A stretch of 64,000 nucleotides of DNA, from positions 147,997-211,996 of the forward strand of contig NZ_JACXYU010000010.1 of the NCBI RefSeq assembly GCF_014779715.1, given 5' to 3'. The stretch is from Streptomyces chumphonensis. GTDB lineage: Bacteria > Actinomycetota > Actinomycetes > Streptomycetales > Streptomycetaceae. Both the position numbers and the translations under genes were made by a program. The notes beneath the pieces are model-generated. The model did no database searches. It was not told the origin of the DNA and saw only the letters and a list, made by a program, of their open reading frames with translations. Numbering within the stretch: position 1 is the stretch's first letter; each line of letters starts with the position of its first letter. Positions 18,156-26,909 of the stretch are shown here, piece after piece.

Positions 18156-18177
18156 CGGAACGTTCGGGGACGTTCCG
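18156..18177. promoter_or_regulatory. Perfect inverted repeat just before second PP2C gene
   Basis: CGGAACGT-TCGGGG-ACGTTCCG, eight-base arms with a six-base spacer, ends 20 bases before the TTG start. It could be an operator or an RNA hairpin placed next to the ribosome site GGGAAGGGG. Confidence 0.5.
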
Positions 18178-18197
18178 CACAACGGGAAGGGGCGGCG

Positions 18198-20024
18198 TTG
18201 AGCGACATGCCAGTCGAGACGGGGAAGCCTGACGACGTACGCCGAGCCCTGGCCCTGCTCAACGCCGCCGGTGCCCGCATCGGCAACTCGCTCGACCTGG
18301 AGAGGACCGCGCGGGAGCTGCTCGACGTCGCCGTGCCGCAGTTCTGCGACCTGGCCTCCGTCGACCTGTACGAGGCGGTGCTCGCGGGGGAGGAGCCCCG
18401 GCCCGGCCGTGGAGGGGAGGGCAGCGCACCGCTGCGGCGGGTCGCGCTCGCCAGTGCCGTCGGTGCGGTCGGCGAGGGCGCCCACCCCGACAACGTGCCG
18501 CTCGGCGCGACGCACCGGTTCGCCTTCGAGTCGCCGTGCGCGGCGGCGCTGCGCACGGCACGGGTGCGCCCGGTGCCGCCGACCGGCCCGGCGGAGCCCG
18601 ACGACGCGCGGGGTGCGCGGCCGTTCGGGCTGGTCGTCCACTCGACGCTGGCGGTGCCCATGGTGGCCCGTGACCAGGTCCTGGGCGTGGCCCAGTTCTC
18701 CCGCGCCAAGGGCAGCGAACGCTTCGGGGAGCGGGACGCCGCCCTGGCGGCCGAGCTCGCCGCGCGGGCCGCCGTCTGCATCGACAACGCCCGCCTGTAC
18801 CGGCGCGAACACGAGCGTGCCCTGATACTGCAACGCAGCCTGCTGCCCCCGGGCGACCCCGAGGCGGCCGGGCTCGACATCGCCTGCCGCTACCGTCCCG
18901 GCACCGCCGCCACCGAGGTCGGCGGCGACTGGTTCGACGTCATCGAACTCCCCGGGCACCGCACGGCCCTCGTCGTCGGGGACGTCATGGGGCGCGGGCT
19001 GCGGGCCGCCGTGACGATGGGCGAGCTGCGCACCGCCGTCCGCACCCTCGCCCTGCTGGACCTGGAGCCGGCGGAGGTGCTGGAGCGGCTCGACGAGATC
19101 GCCCGGGGGCTGGGCGGCAACCCCTACCGGCGGCGCGGCGGCCCGCTGGACAACCCCGACCACCTGAGCGAGGTCTACCTCGCCACCTGTGTGTACGCCG
19201 TGTACGACCCGGTCTCGCGCCGCTGTACGTTCGCCAACGCCGGGCACGTCCCGCCGGTGCTCGTCGAGGCGTCCGCCGGCCGGGACAGCGGCGGCGGCCC
19301 GCCGCTGCTGCTGGAGGGGCCGGGCGGTCTGCCGCTCGGGGTGGGGGGCGAGCCCTTCGAGCAGACCGACGTCGAACTCCCCGACGGCGCGCTGCTCGCC
19401 CTGTACACGGACGGGCTGGTCGAGTCCCGCGACCAGTCACTGGACGAGGGGCTGCTGCGGCTGCGGCAGGCCCTCACCGACGCCGACCGTCCGCTGGAGG
19501 ACATCTGCGACCGGGTGCTGGCGGGCAACGGGGCACCGCAGGGGGACGACGACGTGGCCCTGCTGCTCGCCCGCGTGCAGGGGCTGCCGCCGTCCGCCGT
19601 GGGCGACTGGCGGCTGCCCTCGGCGGCCCGCTCGGTCGCCCGCGCCCGCGACCTGGCCTGCGCACAGCTCGCCGAATGGCACCTGGACGGGCTCACCGAC
19701 ACCACCGAGCTGCTGGTGAGCGAACTCGTCACCAACGCGCTCCGGCACGGTTCGGGCGAGATCCGGCTCCGGCTGCTCATGGAGCGCACGCTGGTGTGCG
19801 AGGTCTGGGACACCAGCCCCGTGCAGCCGCGCCGACGGCGGGCCCGCGACACGGACGAGGGCGGCCGGGGTCTCCAGCTCGTGGAGCTGCTCTCCGCCGG
19901 ATGGGGCAGCCGTCGGACGCCGGGCGGCAAGGCCGTCTGGTTCGAACTCTCCCTGCCGCACGACGGCGGTCCCAAACCGCCGGACGCCCTGGACGCGATC
20001 CTGGACGCCTACCCCATGCTGTGA
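18198..20024 (+). CDS. GAF-PP2C phosphatase with C-terminal HATPase domain
   Basis: A 608-residue protein without PAS domains. GAF region about 15-205 begins RRALALLNAAGARIGNSLDLERTARELLDVAVPQFCDLA and contains a long Arg/Pro-rich loop. PP2C region about 225-445 holds EVGGDWFDVIEL, VVGDVMGRGLRAAVTMGEL, NAGHVPPVLVEA, ALYTDGLVESRDQ and GDDDVALLLARV. HATPase about 470-595 holds LLVSELVTNALRHG and EGGRGLQLVELLSAGWG. TTG 18198 is preferred because GGGAAGGGG lies at proper distance; ATG 18207 is the alternative. Its catalytic half is very like that of the preceding gene, so the pair probably arose by duplication and then took different sensor domains. Confidence 0.88.
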   Translation: MSDMPVETGKPDDVRRALALLNAAGARIGNSLDLERTARELLDVAVPQFCDLASVDLYEAVLAGEEPRPGRGGEGSAPLRRVALASAVGAVGEGAHPDNVPLGATHRFAFESPCAAALRTARVRPVPPTGPAEPDDARGARPFGLVVHSTLAVPMVARDQVLGVAQFSRAKGSERFGERDAALAAELAARAAVCIDNARLYRREHERALILQRSLLPPGDPEAAGLDIACRYRPGTAATEVGGDWFDVIELPGHRTALVVGDVMGRGLRAAVTMGELRTAVRTLALLDLEPAEVLERLDEIARGLGGNPYRRRGGPLDNPDHLSEVYLATCVYAVYDPVSRRCTFANAGHVPPVLVEASAGRDSGGGPPLLLEGPGGLPLGVGGEPFEQTDVELPDGALLALYTDGLVESRDQSLDEGLLRLRQALTDADRPLEDICDRVLAGNGAPQGDDDVALLLARVQGLPPSAVGDWRLPSAARSVARARDLACAQLAEWHLDGLTDTTELLVSELVTNALRHGSGEIRLRLLMERTLVCEVWDTSPVQPRRRRARDTDEGGRGLQLVELLSAGWGSRRTPGGKAVWFELSLPHDGGPKPPDALDAILDAYPML

Positions 20025-20047
20025 CGGCCGCGGCACCTCCGTCACAG
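20019..20047 (+). terminator. Hairpin overlapping the stop of the second PP2C gene
   Basis: CTGTGACGG (20019-20027) and CCGTCACAG (20039-20047) pair perfectly and include the TGA stop. The stem is short, so termination is likely but not certain. Confidence 0.5.
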
Positions 20048-20203
20048 CACGGGGTACGCGTCCACTCGGGTGGGCTTGTGCCGGCCGGCGCCGTGTCTGC
20101 GCCGCGCGTGAGCTGACGGGCCGTTCGATGGCCTCTGAAAGATGTGATGAGCCGTCCATCGCACTAGTCGGCTTGTCGGGTCAGCTCCCGGAGGTAGATC
20201 GCC

Positions 20204-22513
20204 ATGCCACCCGTGCCAGCCATCGCATCCGCTCCCGGGCGCAGGACGGCGACCGTGCTCGCCGCTGGCCTGTTGGTGGCCCCCTTCCTGGCCGGGTGCG
20301 GCGGCGAGGAGGATCCGAGCGAGGGCAAGAGCGGCTCGGCCCGCGACCTGTCCGTCGCCGAACGGGAACAGGTCCGCTTCGGGGGCACCCTGCGCTGGGC
20401 CGTCGACGCCGCGCCCGTCACGCTCAACGCCTACCAGGACGACGCCGACGCGGCCACGGACCGCATCGCCGCAGCCACCCTCCCGGCGCTGTTCACGCTC
20501 GACAGCCGGGGGCGTCCACAGCTCAACACGGACTACCTGGAGTCCGCCGAGGTCACCGAACGGGAGCCGCAGCAGGTCGTCGTCTACCGGCTGAACCCAA
20601 AGGCCCGCTGGAGCGACGGCACCCCGCTCTCGGCCGCCGACTTCGCCGCCCAGTGGCACGCCCTCGGCGGCGGCGACGGCGGGTACTGGGCGGCGCGCGC
20701 CGCGGGCTACGACCGCATCCACAAGGTCGAGCCCGGGAAGGAGGAAGGCCGGGTCAGGGTCACCTTCGCCCGCCCCTACGCCGACTGGCGCTCCCTCTTC
20801 ACGCCGCTCTACCCCCGGTCCGTCACCGGCGAGCCCAAGGCGTTCAACACGACCTCCCGCACCAAGCTCCCCGTCTCCGCCGGTCCCTTCGCCGTCAAGG
20901 GCGGCACGCTCGACCCGACGTCGGACAGCGTCACGCTGGAGCGGAACACCGCCTGGTGGGGCGAGCGCGCCAAGCTGGACTCCCTCGTCCTCAAGGCCGT
21001 TCCCCCGGCCGAGCGCGGCGACGCGCTGGCCGCCGGCGAGCTGGACGTCGCCGAGATCCGACAGCCGGTGGCCGACCGCATCGCGAAGGCGGCCCGCCCC
21101 CGGACGGCGGGGGCGCAGGAGCACGGCACGGCCTCCGACGACGCGAAGGCGGCCGAAGAGGACGAGAAGGACGAGAAGGACGCGGCGGAGGAGGAGCAGG
21201 AGGCCGAGAAGGACGGCTCGGGCGGGGCCGACGAGAAGAAGGAGGCCGGGGAGAAGGCCGAAGCGGCCAAGGAGCGGGAGCGGCTCCGGCGCTACACCGT
21301 GCGCCGGGCCTACGCCCCCTCCTACGTCCAGCTGGCCCTGAACGGGACCTCCGGACCGCTGCGGGACGAGCGGGTCCGCCGGGCCGTCGCCCAGGCGCTG
21401 GACCGGGAGGCCCTGGCGCGGGCCGTGCACCGTCCGGCGGGGCTGCCGGTGCGGGCGCTCGGCAGCCACCTGCGGATGTACGACCAGGCCGGCTATCACG
21501 ACAACAGCGCTGCCGTCGGGGAGGCGACCACGGCCTCCGCGTCCGGCCTGCTGGCCGAGGCGGGGTGGAAGGGCGGTCCGGCCGTACCCTCCACCGGGGA
21601 CGGCACCGACGCCGCGGGGGCCGCCACCGCCGGCCAAGCCGACGCCGACGCCGCGAAGAACGGCACCGGGGACGGCGACGCGCGGCGGGCCGGGGCCGCC
21701 CGCCCGGTGCGGGCTCCGGCGTTCACCGGGGTGGCCAGCAGCTCCGAGCGCGGTCGCGCCGCCGTGCTGCGGCAGGCGGCCCACGCGGACGCCCGGGCCG
21801 CGAAGGCGGCCAAGAAGAAGGGCGGGAAGAACGCGAAGAAGCTCGCCGAGGCGGCCGAGGCGTCGCTGGCGGCGGCGACCGAGGCGTCCGACGCGCTGGA
21901 CACGCTGCTGCACGCCGAGGCGAACCTGCTGCGCCTGAAGGAGGGGCGGGAGCTGGAGCTGCGCATGGTGCTCCCGGCCGGGGACGGCTCCGAGCAGATC
22001 CGCCGCACCGGCGAGCGGATCGTCGCGATGCTCCAGCGGGTGGGCGTCGGGGTGGAGGTGACCCGGGTGCCGGACGGGGCGTTCTTCCAGGACCACCTGG
22101 CCTCCGGCGACTTCGACCTGGCGTTGTACGGGTGGCCGGCCACGGCCTACCCGGCGACGGACACCCGGTCGATCTTCGCCAAACCGGTCGCGTCCCCGGA
22201 CGGATCGCTGCTGATCGAGCAGAACTTCACCCGGGTCGGGACGGACCAGGTCGACCAGCTCTTCGAGCAGGCGGTCACCGAACTCGACGACGAGGAGCGC
22301 GAGGAGCTGATCCGGCGGATCGACGCCCGCGTCTGGGCGGCCGCCGGATCGGTGCCGCTGTTCCAGCCGCCGCAGCTGGTGGCCGTCGCGCGGTCCCTCG
22401 GCAACGCCGGGGCGTTCGGCCTGGAGACGCCGCGCTACCAGGACATCGGCCATGCGCGTCCCGCCCGTGCGCAGGAGGGGGCGAGCGCCGCCCCGGCACG
22501 ATCCGGACAATAG
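20204..22513 (+). CDS. Family 5 solute-binding lipoprotein with two charged insertions
   Basis: A 769-residue lipoprotein; ATG 20204 follows GGAGGTAG. Lipobox LAGC at about residue 32 ends a typical signal peptide. The family 5 (peptide/nickel) binding fold begins FGGTLRWAVDAAPVTLNAYQ and continues with YRLNPKARWSDGTPLSAADFAAQW, SAGPFAVKGG and LRDERVRRAVAQALDREALAR. Usual length is 500-600. Excess comes from two low-complexity insertions: about residues 300-365, rich in Glu/Lys/Asp, and about 450-580, with long Ala/Lys helices. Neither shows any domain; both look like coiled or extended surface arms. No permease or ATPase gene is adjacent, so it is an orphan binding protein that may share the importers at 29003-41397 or act as a sensor. 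Confidence 0.85.
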   Translation: MPPVPAIASAPGRRTATVLAAGLLVAPFLAGCGGEEDPSEGKSGSARDLSVAEREQVRFGGTLRWAVDAAPVTLNAYQDDADAATDRIAAATLPALFTLDSRGRPQLNTDYLESAEVTEREPQQVVVYRLNPKARWSDGTPLSAADFAAQWHALGGGDGGYWAARAAGYDRIHKVEPGKEEGRVRVTFARPYADWRSLFTPLYPRSVTGEPKAFNTTSRTKLPVSAGPFAVKGGTLDPTSDSVTLERNTAWWGERAKLDSLVLKAVPPAERGDALAAGELDVAEIRQPVADRIAKAARPRTAGAQEHGTASDDAKAAEEDEKDEKDAAEEEQEAEKDGSGGADEKKEAGEKAEAAKERERLRRYTVRRAYAPSYVQLALNGTSGPLRDERVRRAVAQALDREALARAVHRPAGLPVRALGSHLRMYDQAGYHDNSAAVGEATTASASGLLAEAGWKGGPAVPSTGDGTDAAGAATAGQADADAAKNGTGDGDARRAGAARPVRAPAFTGVASSSERGRAAVLRQAAHADARAAKAAKKKGGKNAKKLAEAAEASLAAATEASDALDTLLHAEANLLRLKEGRELELRMVLPAGDGSEQIRRTGERIVAMLQRVGVGVEVTRVPDGAFFQDHLASGDFDLALYGWPATAYPATDTRSIFAKPVASPDGSLLIEQNFTRVGTDQVDQLFEQAVTELDDEEREELIRRIDARVWAAAGSVPLFQPPQLVAVARSLGNAGAFGLETPRYQDIGHARPARAQEGASAAPARSGQ

Positions 22514-22523
22514 TCTTGGTCAC

Positions 22524-22552
22524 TTGACCCACTCCGGGTCCTGGGACATGCT
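22524..22552 (+). promoter_or_regulatory. Candidate promoter giving a leaderless transcript
   Basis: TTGACC (22524-22529) and CATGCT (22547-22552) are 17 bases apart. The GTG start of the PLP enzyme lies seven bases after the second hexamer, and no ribosome site exists between. Transcription would begin at or within a base or two of the GTG. Confidence 0.45.
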
Positions 22553-22558
22553 CACCCT

Positions 22559-23773
22559 GTGCCCGACGCGATCCGCACCACCCGCACCACCCCGGCCACC
22601 GGCCCCGCGCGGCTGCGCGCGGCGACCGACGCCCTGGAGACCCCGTACGCCGTGGTCGACCTCGCCGCCCTGCGCGCCAACGCGGCCGACCTGATCCGCC
22701 GCTCCGGCGGCACGCCGATCCGGGTGGCCAGCAAGTCCGTGCGCTGCCGGGAGGTGATGCGCCGCGTCCTCGCCCTCCCCGGTGTGCACGGCGTCCTCGC
22801 GTTCACGCTCCCCGAGGCGCTGTGGCTGGCCGAGGAGGTCGACGACGTCGTCGTCGGCTACCCGAGCGTCGACCGCGCGGCCCTCGGGCGCCTGGCCGCC
22901 GACGAGCGGCTGGCGTCCCGGGTCACGCTCATGGTCGACAGCCCGGAGCACCTGGAGTTCACCGCCGCCGCCGTCGGGCCCGACGGTCCGCCGCTGCGGG
23001 TCTGCCTGGAACTCGACGCCTCCCTCCGGCTCGCCGGGGGACGCGTCCACGTCGGCGCCCGCCGCTCGCCCGTCCACACCCCGGGCGACGCCGCCCGACT
23101 CGCCCGGGCCGTCGTCGCGCACCCCCGGTTCACACTCGTCGGAGTGATGGCCTACGAGGGGCAGATAGCCGGCATCGGGGACGACCGGCCCGGCCCGAGC
23201 CGGTTCGGTGTGCGGGCCGTGCAGCGCGTGTCGGCCCGGGAGCTGGCGGGCCGCAGGGCGGACGCCGTGGCGGCCGTCCGCGCCGTCGCGCCGCTGGAGT
23301 TCGTCAACGGCGGCGGCACGGGGAGCGTGGAGCTGACGGCCGCCGAGCCCGCCGTGACGGAGGTCGCCGCCGGGTCCGGACTCTTCGCCCCGGCGCTCTT
23401 CGACCACTACACGCGCTTCACCCCGCGCCCGGCCGCCTACTTCGTGCTCTCCGTCGTACGCCGCCCCTCGCCCCGCCACGCCACGGTGCTCGGCGGCGGC
23501 TGGGTGGCCTCCGGGCCCCCGGGCCGCGACCGGCTGCCCACTCCCGTCTGGCCCCGCGGGCTGGGTCTGCTGGCCGCCGAGGGGGCCGGGGAGGTGCAGA
23601 CGCCGCTCACCGGCCCGGGGGTGGCCGGGCTCCGGATCGGGGACCGCGTCTGGTTCCGGCACCCCAAGGCCGGCGAACTGTGCGAGCGCGTGGACGCGTT
23701 GCACCTCGTCGACGAGGCCGGCGGGGTGACGGCCGCCCCCACCTACCGGGGCGAGGGGCACGCCTTCCTGTGA
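22559..23773 (+). CDS. Fold-type III PLP enzyme (amino acid deaminase/aldolase, DSD1-like)
   Basis: A 404-residue protein. The alanine-racemase-type barrel starts LETPYAVVDLAALRANAADLIRR, with the PLP lysine in IRVASKSVRCREVMRR. GVMAYEGQIAG and EFVNGGGTGSVELT bind phosphate and cofactor. The C-terminal beta domain reads like D-serine dehydratase/D-threonine aldolase (RPAAYFVLSVVRRP, GDRVWFRHPKAGELCERVDALHLVD). The metal-ligand pair expected there is His/Cys in HPKAGELCE. Substrate is probably a D-hydroxy amino acid or another amino acid; streptomycete homologues are labelled amino acid deaminase/aldolase. It has no ribosome site and is probably translated from a leaderless message. Confidence 0.85.
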   Translation: MPDAIRTTRTTPATGPARLRAATDALETPYAVVDLAALRANAADLIRRSGGTPIRVASKSVRCREVMRRVLALPGVHGVLAFTLPEALWLAEEVDDVVVGYPSVDRAALGRLAADERLASRVTLMVDSPEHLEFTAAAVGPDGPPLRVCLELDASLRLAGGRVHVGARRSPVHTPGDAARLARAVVAHPRFTLVGVMAYEGQIAGIGDDRPGPSRFGVRAVQRVSARELAGRRADAVAAVRAVAPLEFVNGGGTGSVELTAAEPAVTEVAAGSGLFAPALFDHYTRFTPRPAAYFVLSVVRRPSPRHATVLGGGWVASGPPGRDRLPTPVWPRGLGLLAAEGAGEVQTPLTGPGVAGLRIGDRVWFRHPKAGELCERVDALHLVDEAGGVTAAPTYRGEGHAFL

Positions 23774-23785
23774 CCGGCGGTTCCA

Positions 23786-23862
23786 CCGCCTCCCCGCCGG
23801 GCTCCGGCGTCAGCGGGCGACGGGGAGGCGGGCCCGGGCGGGAGGCCGTGCCGCCCGGGCCC
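23786..23862. terminator. Two consecutive hairpins between convergent genes
   Basis: The first pairs CCGCCTCCCCG (23786-23796) with CGGGGAGGCGG (23821-23831). The second pairs GGGCCCGGGCGG (23830-23841) with CCGCCCGGGCCC (23851-23862). They share two bases, so they compete rather than form together. They serve the PLP enzyme gene and the opposing dipeptidase gene. Confidence 0.7.
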
Positions 23863-23873
23863 GCACCCACGTG

Positions 23874-25934
23874 TCAGCGGGCGTGGACGGAGACCTCGTG
23901 CAGGGAGAGCCCGTACCGCGTCGCCCGCTCGGTGCCGTACACCCGCACGTGCCGGGCGCGGACGGGGTCGAAGCGCGCGGTCTCGACGCCCCCGGCGCCC
24001 GCACGGGTGGACCACACGCCGCGCCAGTCCGCGCCGTCGTCCGACACCTCGATCCGGTAGCCGCTCGCGTGGGCCCGCTCCCAGTCGAGCACGACGCGGC
24101 CCACCGTGCGGGGTGCGCCGAGGTCCAGGCTCAGCCACTGGCCGTCCTTCCAGCGGCTCGCCCAGCGGGTGCCCGTGTCGCCGTCGACCGCGTGGGCCGG
24201 GGCGTAGCGGCCGAAGAGGCTCCACTCCGTCGAACTGGCCGTCGCCGTCGCGTCCTCGGCCAGGTCGGGGCCCGGATCGTGCCGTTGCGTCGCGTTCCAG
24301 GTGTCGAGGTAGGACTGGGCTCCGTCGAAGAGGTCGTCGACGACGTCCTCACCGCCGATCCGGCGCATGTCCTCGATCCAGTCCGGCAGCAGGCCGTAGT
24401 GCGCGCCGCCGTCCACGTTGACGTCCCAGGTCCGTTCGCCCGTGACCTGCCGGTCCAGGAGCGAGCCGCCGTCGACGCTGCGGTAGGGGTAGGTCACCGG
24501 GTTCGGGGCGTCGGCGCCGCGCGGCGCCGGCCACCCTCCGACGCCGTTCATGTCGGCGCCGATGCCCAGGCCCGCGCCGTACTCCTCGCGGAGGTCCGCA
24601 CCCGTCCGGGCCTCGTTCACGAAGTGCTCGCTGCCGTGGGCGTACTGGGCGATGAAGCCGCCGAGCCGGTAGACCCGCTCGGACCAGTCGCGGTCCATCC
24701 AGCTGTGGGTGGACAGCACGCCCGGGTAGTCCGCGGACTCCAGGATGTCCAGCGTCCGCCCGGCCGCCTTCACGCTCATGTGGTCGATCTCGACCATCAT
24801 GCCGCGCTCCATCAGCCCGTCGAGGGCGTACTCGCCCAGCCGCGTCAGCCCCCGGGTGTTGCACCGGGCGCCCTCGTCGTAGCCGGGGACGCCCACCCCG
24901 GGCGGCAGCATCGCCTCGAACTGCGGCACGTCGGCCGTTCCGATGGGGTTGTCCCGCTGCGGCCCCCGGCACTCCTCGGTGGTCCACCAGGTGCCGGTCG
25001 ACAGGAACTGGCCGATGTTGATGATCGTCCCCTGGGTCCCGGAGTCGAACCGCACCCCGCACAGGGCGTTGTCGAACTTGTGGCACAGGAACATGCTGCG
25101 CACGCCCAGGTCGTACAGCTCGTCCAGACCGCGGTCGATGTCGCCCCGGTCGCACCGCGCGAGGTCGAGGACCTGCTTGCAGCCGAACGGTTCGGACGTC
25201 TCGACGCCGAGGACGACGGCGAGCTTGCCGTCCTCGATGACCTCGCGCGCCTGCCCGGCGTCGGTGACGATGCGGAACCAGCCCTTGCCGGGGCCGCCGT
25301 ACATGGTGTCGACGTAGGTCTGCATCGCGTAGGTCTTCTCGATCTGGAGCCGGATGGACTCCATCTCGTCGCAGCCCCGGTCCTTGAAGAAGTAGATCGA
25401 GCAGAGGACGCCGTTGGAGACCATGTCGGTGACCATCACGCGCTGTCCCGCGCGCCACGAACGCTCCACCCACGCGTAGTAGTTCTGCTGGTGGGTGAGC
25501 GACGCGTGCGTCGGCCACTCCGTGAACGTCGGCCAGCCCACGGGGTCGTGGCGCCAGTCCGGGTCGGCCGTGAGGTTCTCGAAGACGGCGCCCCTGCCGT
25601 CCGGGTAGTGCTCGGGGCAGTCCTTGAGCGCGTCCGCGACGCCGGCTTCGGAGAACGGTTTGCCGCAGATGAGACGACCGCCGAAGCCCTCGTTGGACAT
25701 CAGGTGGTTGTGCGCGTCGACGTAGCCGCGCACGTCGCCGTCGGGGCCGGTGCCGGTGAAGGGTGCGCCGGTGACGTTGACCCGGGAGTCGGGCGTCGGC
25801 CGGTCGACGGGCTCGTACCACGGGACGCCGTCGGCGGCCCGGGCGCCCGGTGGTGCGGCGGCGCCCGCGACGAGGGCGAGGAGGAGGGCGGTCAGCGCGA
25901 CCGCGGTCAGGGCGAGGTGGCGGCGTGGTCTCAC
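23874..25934 (-). CDS. Secreted membrane-dipeptidase-like (M19) protein with discoidin domain
   Basis: A 686-residue precursor with signal peptide (MRPRRHLALTAVALTALLLALVAGAAA), GTG 25934 behind GGGAGC. The amidohydrolase-type barrel shows the HxH start YVDAHNHLMSNEGFGG, then VVLGVETSEPFGCK, MMVEIDHMSVKAAGRTLDI, VLSTHSWMDRDWSE and IGADMNGVGGW. These are the metal-binding His/Glu/Asp positions expected of renal-dipeptidase relatives. Several Cys pairs suggest disulfides. The last 140 residues form an F5/8 type C galactose-binding-like domain (ATASSTEWSLFGRYAPAHAVDGDTGTRWASRWKDGQWLSLDLG). Many streptomycetes carry such a protein. It may cleave dipeptides at cell wall or carbohydrate surfaces; activity is unproven. 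Confidence 0.8.
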   Translation of the reverse strand: MRPRRHLALTAVALTALLLALVAGAAAPPGARAADGVPWYEPVDRPTPDSRVNVTGAPFTGTGPDGDVRGYVDAHNHLMSNEGFGGRLICGKPFSEAGVADALKDCPEHYPDGRGAVFENLTADPDWRHDPVGWPTFTEWPTHASLTHQQNYYAWVERSWRAGQRVMVTDMVSNGVLCSIYFFKDRGCDEMESIRLQIEKTYAMQTYVDTMYGGPGKGWFRIVTDAGQAREVIEDGKLAVVLGVETSEPFGCKQVLDLARCDRGDIDRGLDELYDLGVRSMFLCHKFDNALCGVRFDSGTQGTIINIGQFLSTGTWWTTEECRGPQRDNPIGTADVPQFEAMLPPGVGVPGYDEGARCNTRGLTRLGEYALDGLMERGMMVEIDHMSVKAAGRTLDILESADYPGVLSTHSWMDRDWSERVYRLGGFIAQYAHGSEHFVNEARTGADLREEYGAGLGIGADMNGVGGWPAPRGADAPNPVTYPYRSVDGGSLLDRQVTGERTWDVNVDGGAHYGLLPDWIEDMRRIGGEDVVDDLFDGAQSYLDTWNATQRHDPGPDLAEDATATASSTEWSLFGRYAPAHAVDGDTGTRWASRWKDGQWLSLDLGAPRTVGRVVLDWERAHASGYRIEVSDDGADWRGVWSTRAGAGGVETARFDPVRARHVRVYGTERATRYGLSLHEVSVHAR

Positions 25935-26079
25935 GGTCGCTCCCGGTGTCGTGTGACGTGGGTCGCAACATAGAGTTGGTCAGATGACCGGGTCAATAGT
26001 CCCGGACGCACGACCACGCGGCGTGCCGAGCTCGCCGTGGCCACACCAGCGCGGACCCCGCGCGGGCCTGCGCGGCCCC

Positions 26080-26679
26080 TCAGGGAACGGGTCGCGCCAG
26101 CCCCACCACGTGGGAGGCCGCCAGGTCCAGCGCCGCGCCCGCCGCCCGGTCGTCCCCCTCGTTGAGGTAGAGCAGCGTCAGCCCGTCGACCACCGACGCC
26201 GTGTACCGGGCGAGCACCGGCACCGGCACCGTCCACGTGACGCCGCACCCCTCCGCCAGCGCCTCCAGCACCCGGGTGTTGGCCTCCAGATAGCTCTCGT
26301 ACTGCCGCTTGGCCAGCGCGGCCAGCCCCGGACGGCGCAGCGCGTACTGCGTCAGCTCGTAGGTGACGCGGTGCTCGTCGGGGTGGCTCAGCACGTGCTG
26401 CCAGTAGGCGTCGAGCCCCGCGCGCAGCTTGTCCTCGAAGCCGCCGGCGCCCTTCAGGACCTCCAGCATCCGGTCGAGGGTGTGTCCGGTGATGGTCGCT
26501 ATCACGTTCTCCAGCAGTTCCTGCTTGGAGCGGAAGCAGTAGTGGAAGGCGCCCAGCGGCATGCCGGCCTCGGCGACGATGGACCGCGTGGTGGCCGCCG
26601 CGACGCCGTCCCGGACCATCACCCGGATCGCCGCCTCGACCAGCAGCTCACGCCGTACGTCCGCCGACACCCGTGCCAC
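26080..26679 (-). CDS. TetR-family regulator
   Basis: A 199-residue protein; GTG 26679 lies behind GAGGAGGTGG. Residues 1-55 are the TetR helix-turn-helix (RRELLVEAAIRVMVRDGVAAATTRSIVAEAGMPLGAFHYCFRSKQELLENVI). The helical ligand domain follows (GLDAYWQHVLSHPDEHRVTYELTQYALRRPG, VDGLTLLYLNEGDDRAAGAALDLAASHV). The dipeptidase gene lies downstream on the same strand 145 bases away; typA is divergent. Its targets are not evident: no palindrome was recognised in the 26680-26909 region. Confidence 0.9.
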   Translation of the reverse strand: MARVSADVRRELLVEAAIRVMVRDGVAAATTRSIVAEAGMPLGAFHYCFRSKQELLENVIATITGHTLDRMLEVLKGAGGFEDKLRAGLDAYWQHVLSHPDEHRVTYELTQYALRRPGLAALAKRQYESYLEANTRVLEALAEGCGVTWTVPVPVLARYTASVVDGLTLLYLNEGDDRAAGAALDLAASHVVGLARPVP

Positions 26680-26909
26680 GGCCGCCACCTCCTCGCAGTT
26701 CGCCTTCCGGCACCCTAAGCCGTGACCGAGGGGCCATCGCCGCACGTCCGGGCACCCGGGGCCGCTCGGCCCCGGACAGGAGCGGGGCGGCCCGGACGCG
26801 ACCCGTACCATGGAAGGACCCAGGCCGCGGCGTCGACGATACGAGCCCGGCGGGCAGCCGGGCACACGCCCGCGCTGCCATCCACAACTCCGGGAGAAGC
26901 GCCGCACGC

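Noticed and set aside
23871..25973. 700-codon frame opposite the dipeptidase-like gene
   Set aside because: Shadow frame; the minus strand has signal peptide and metal motifs.
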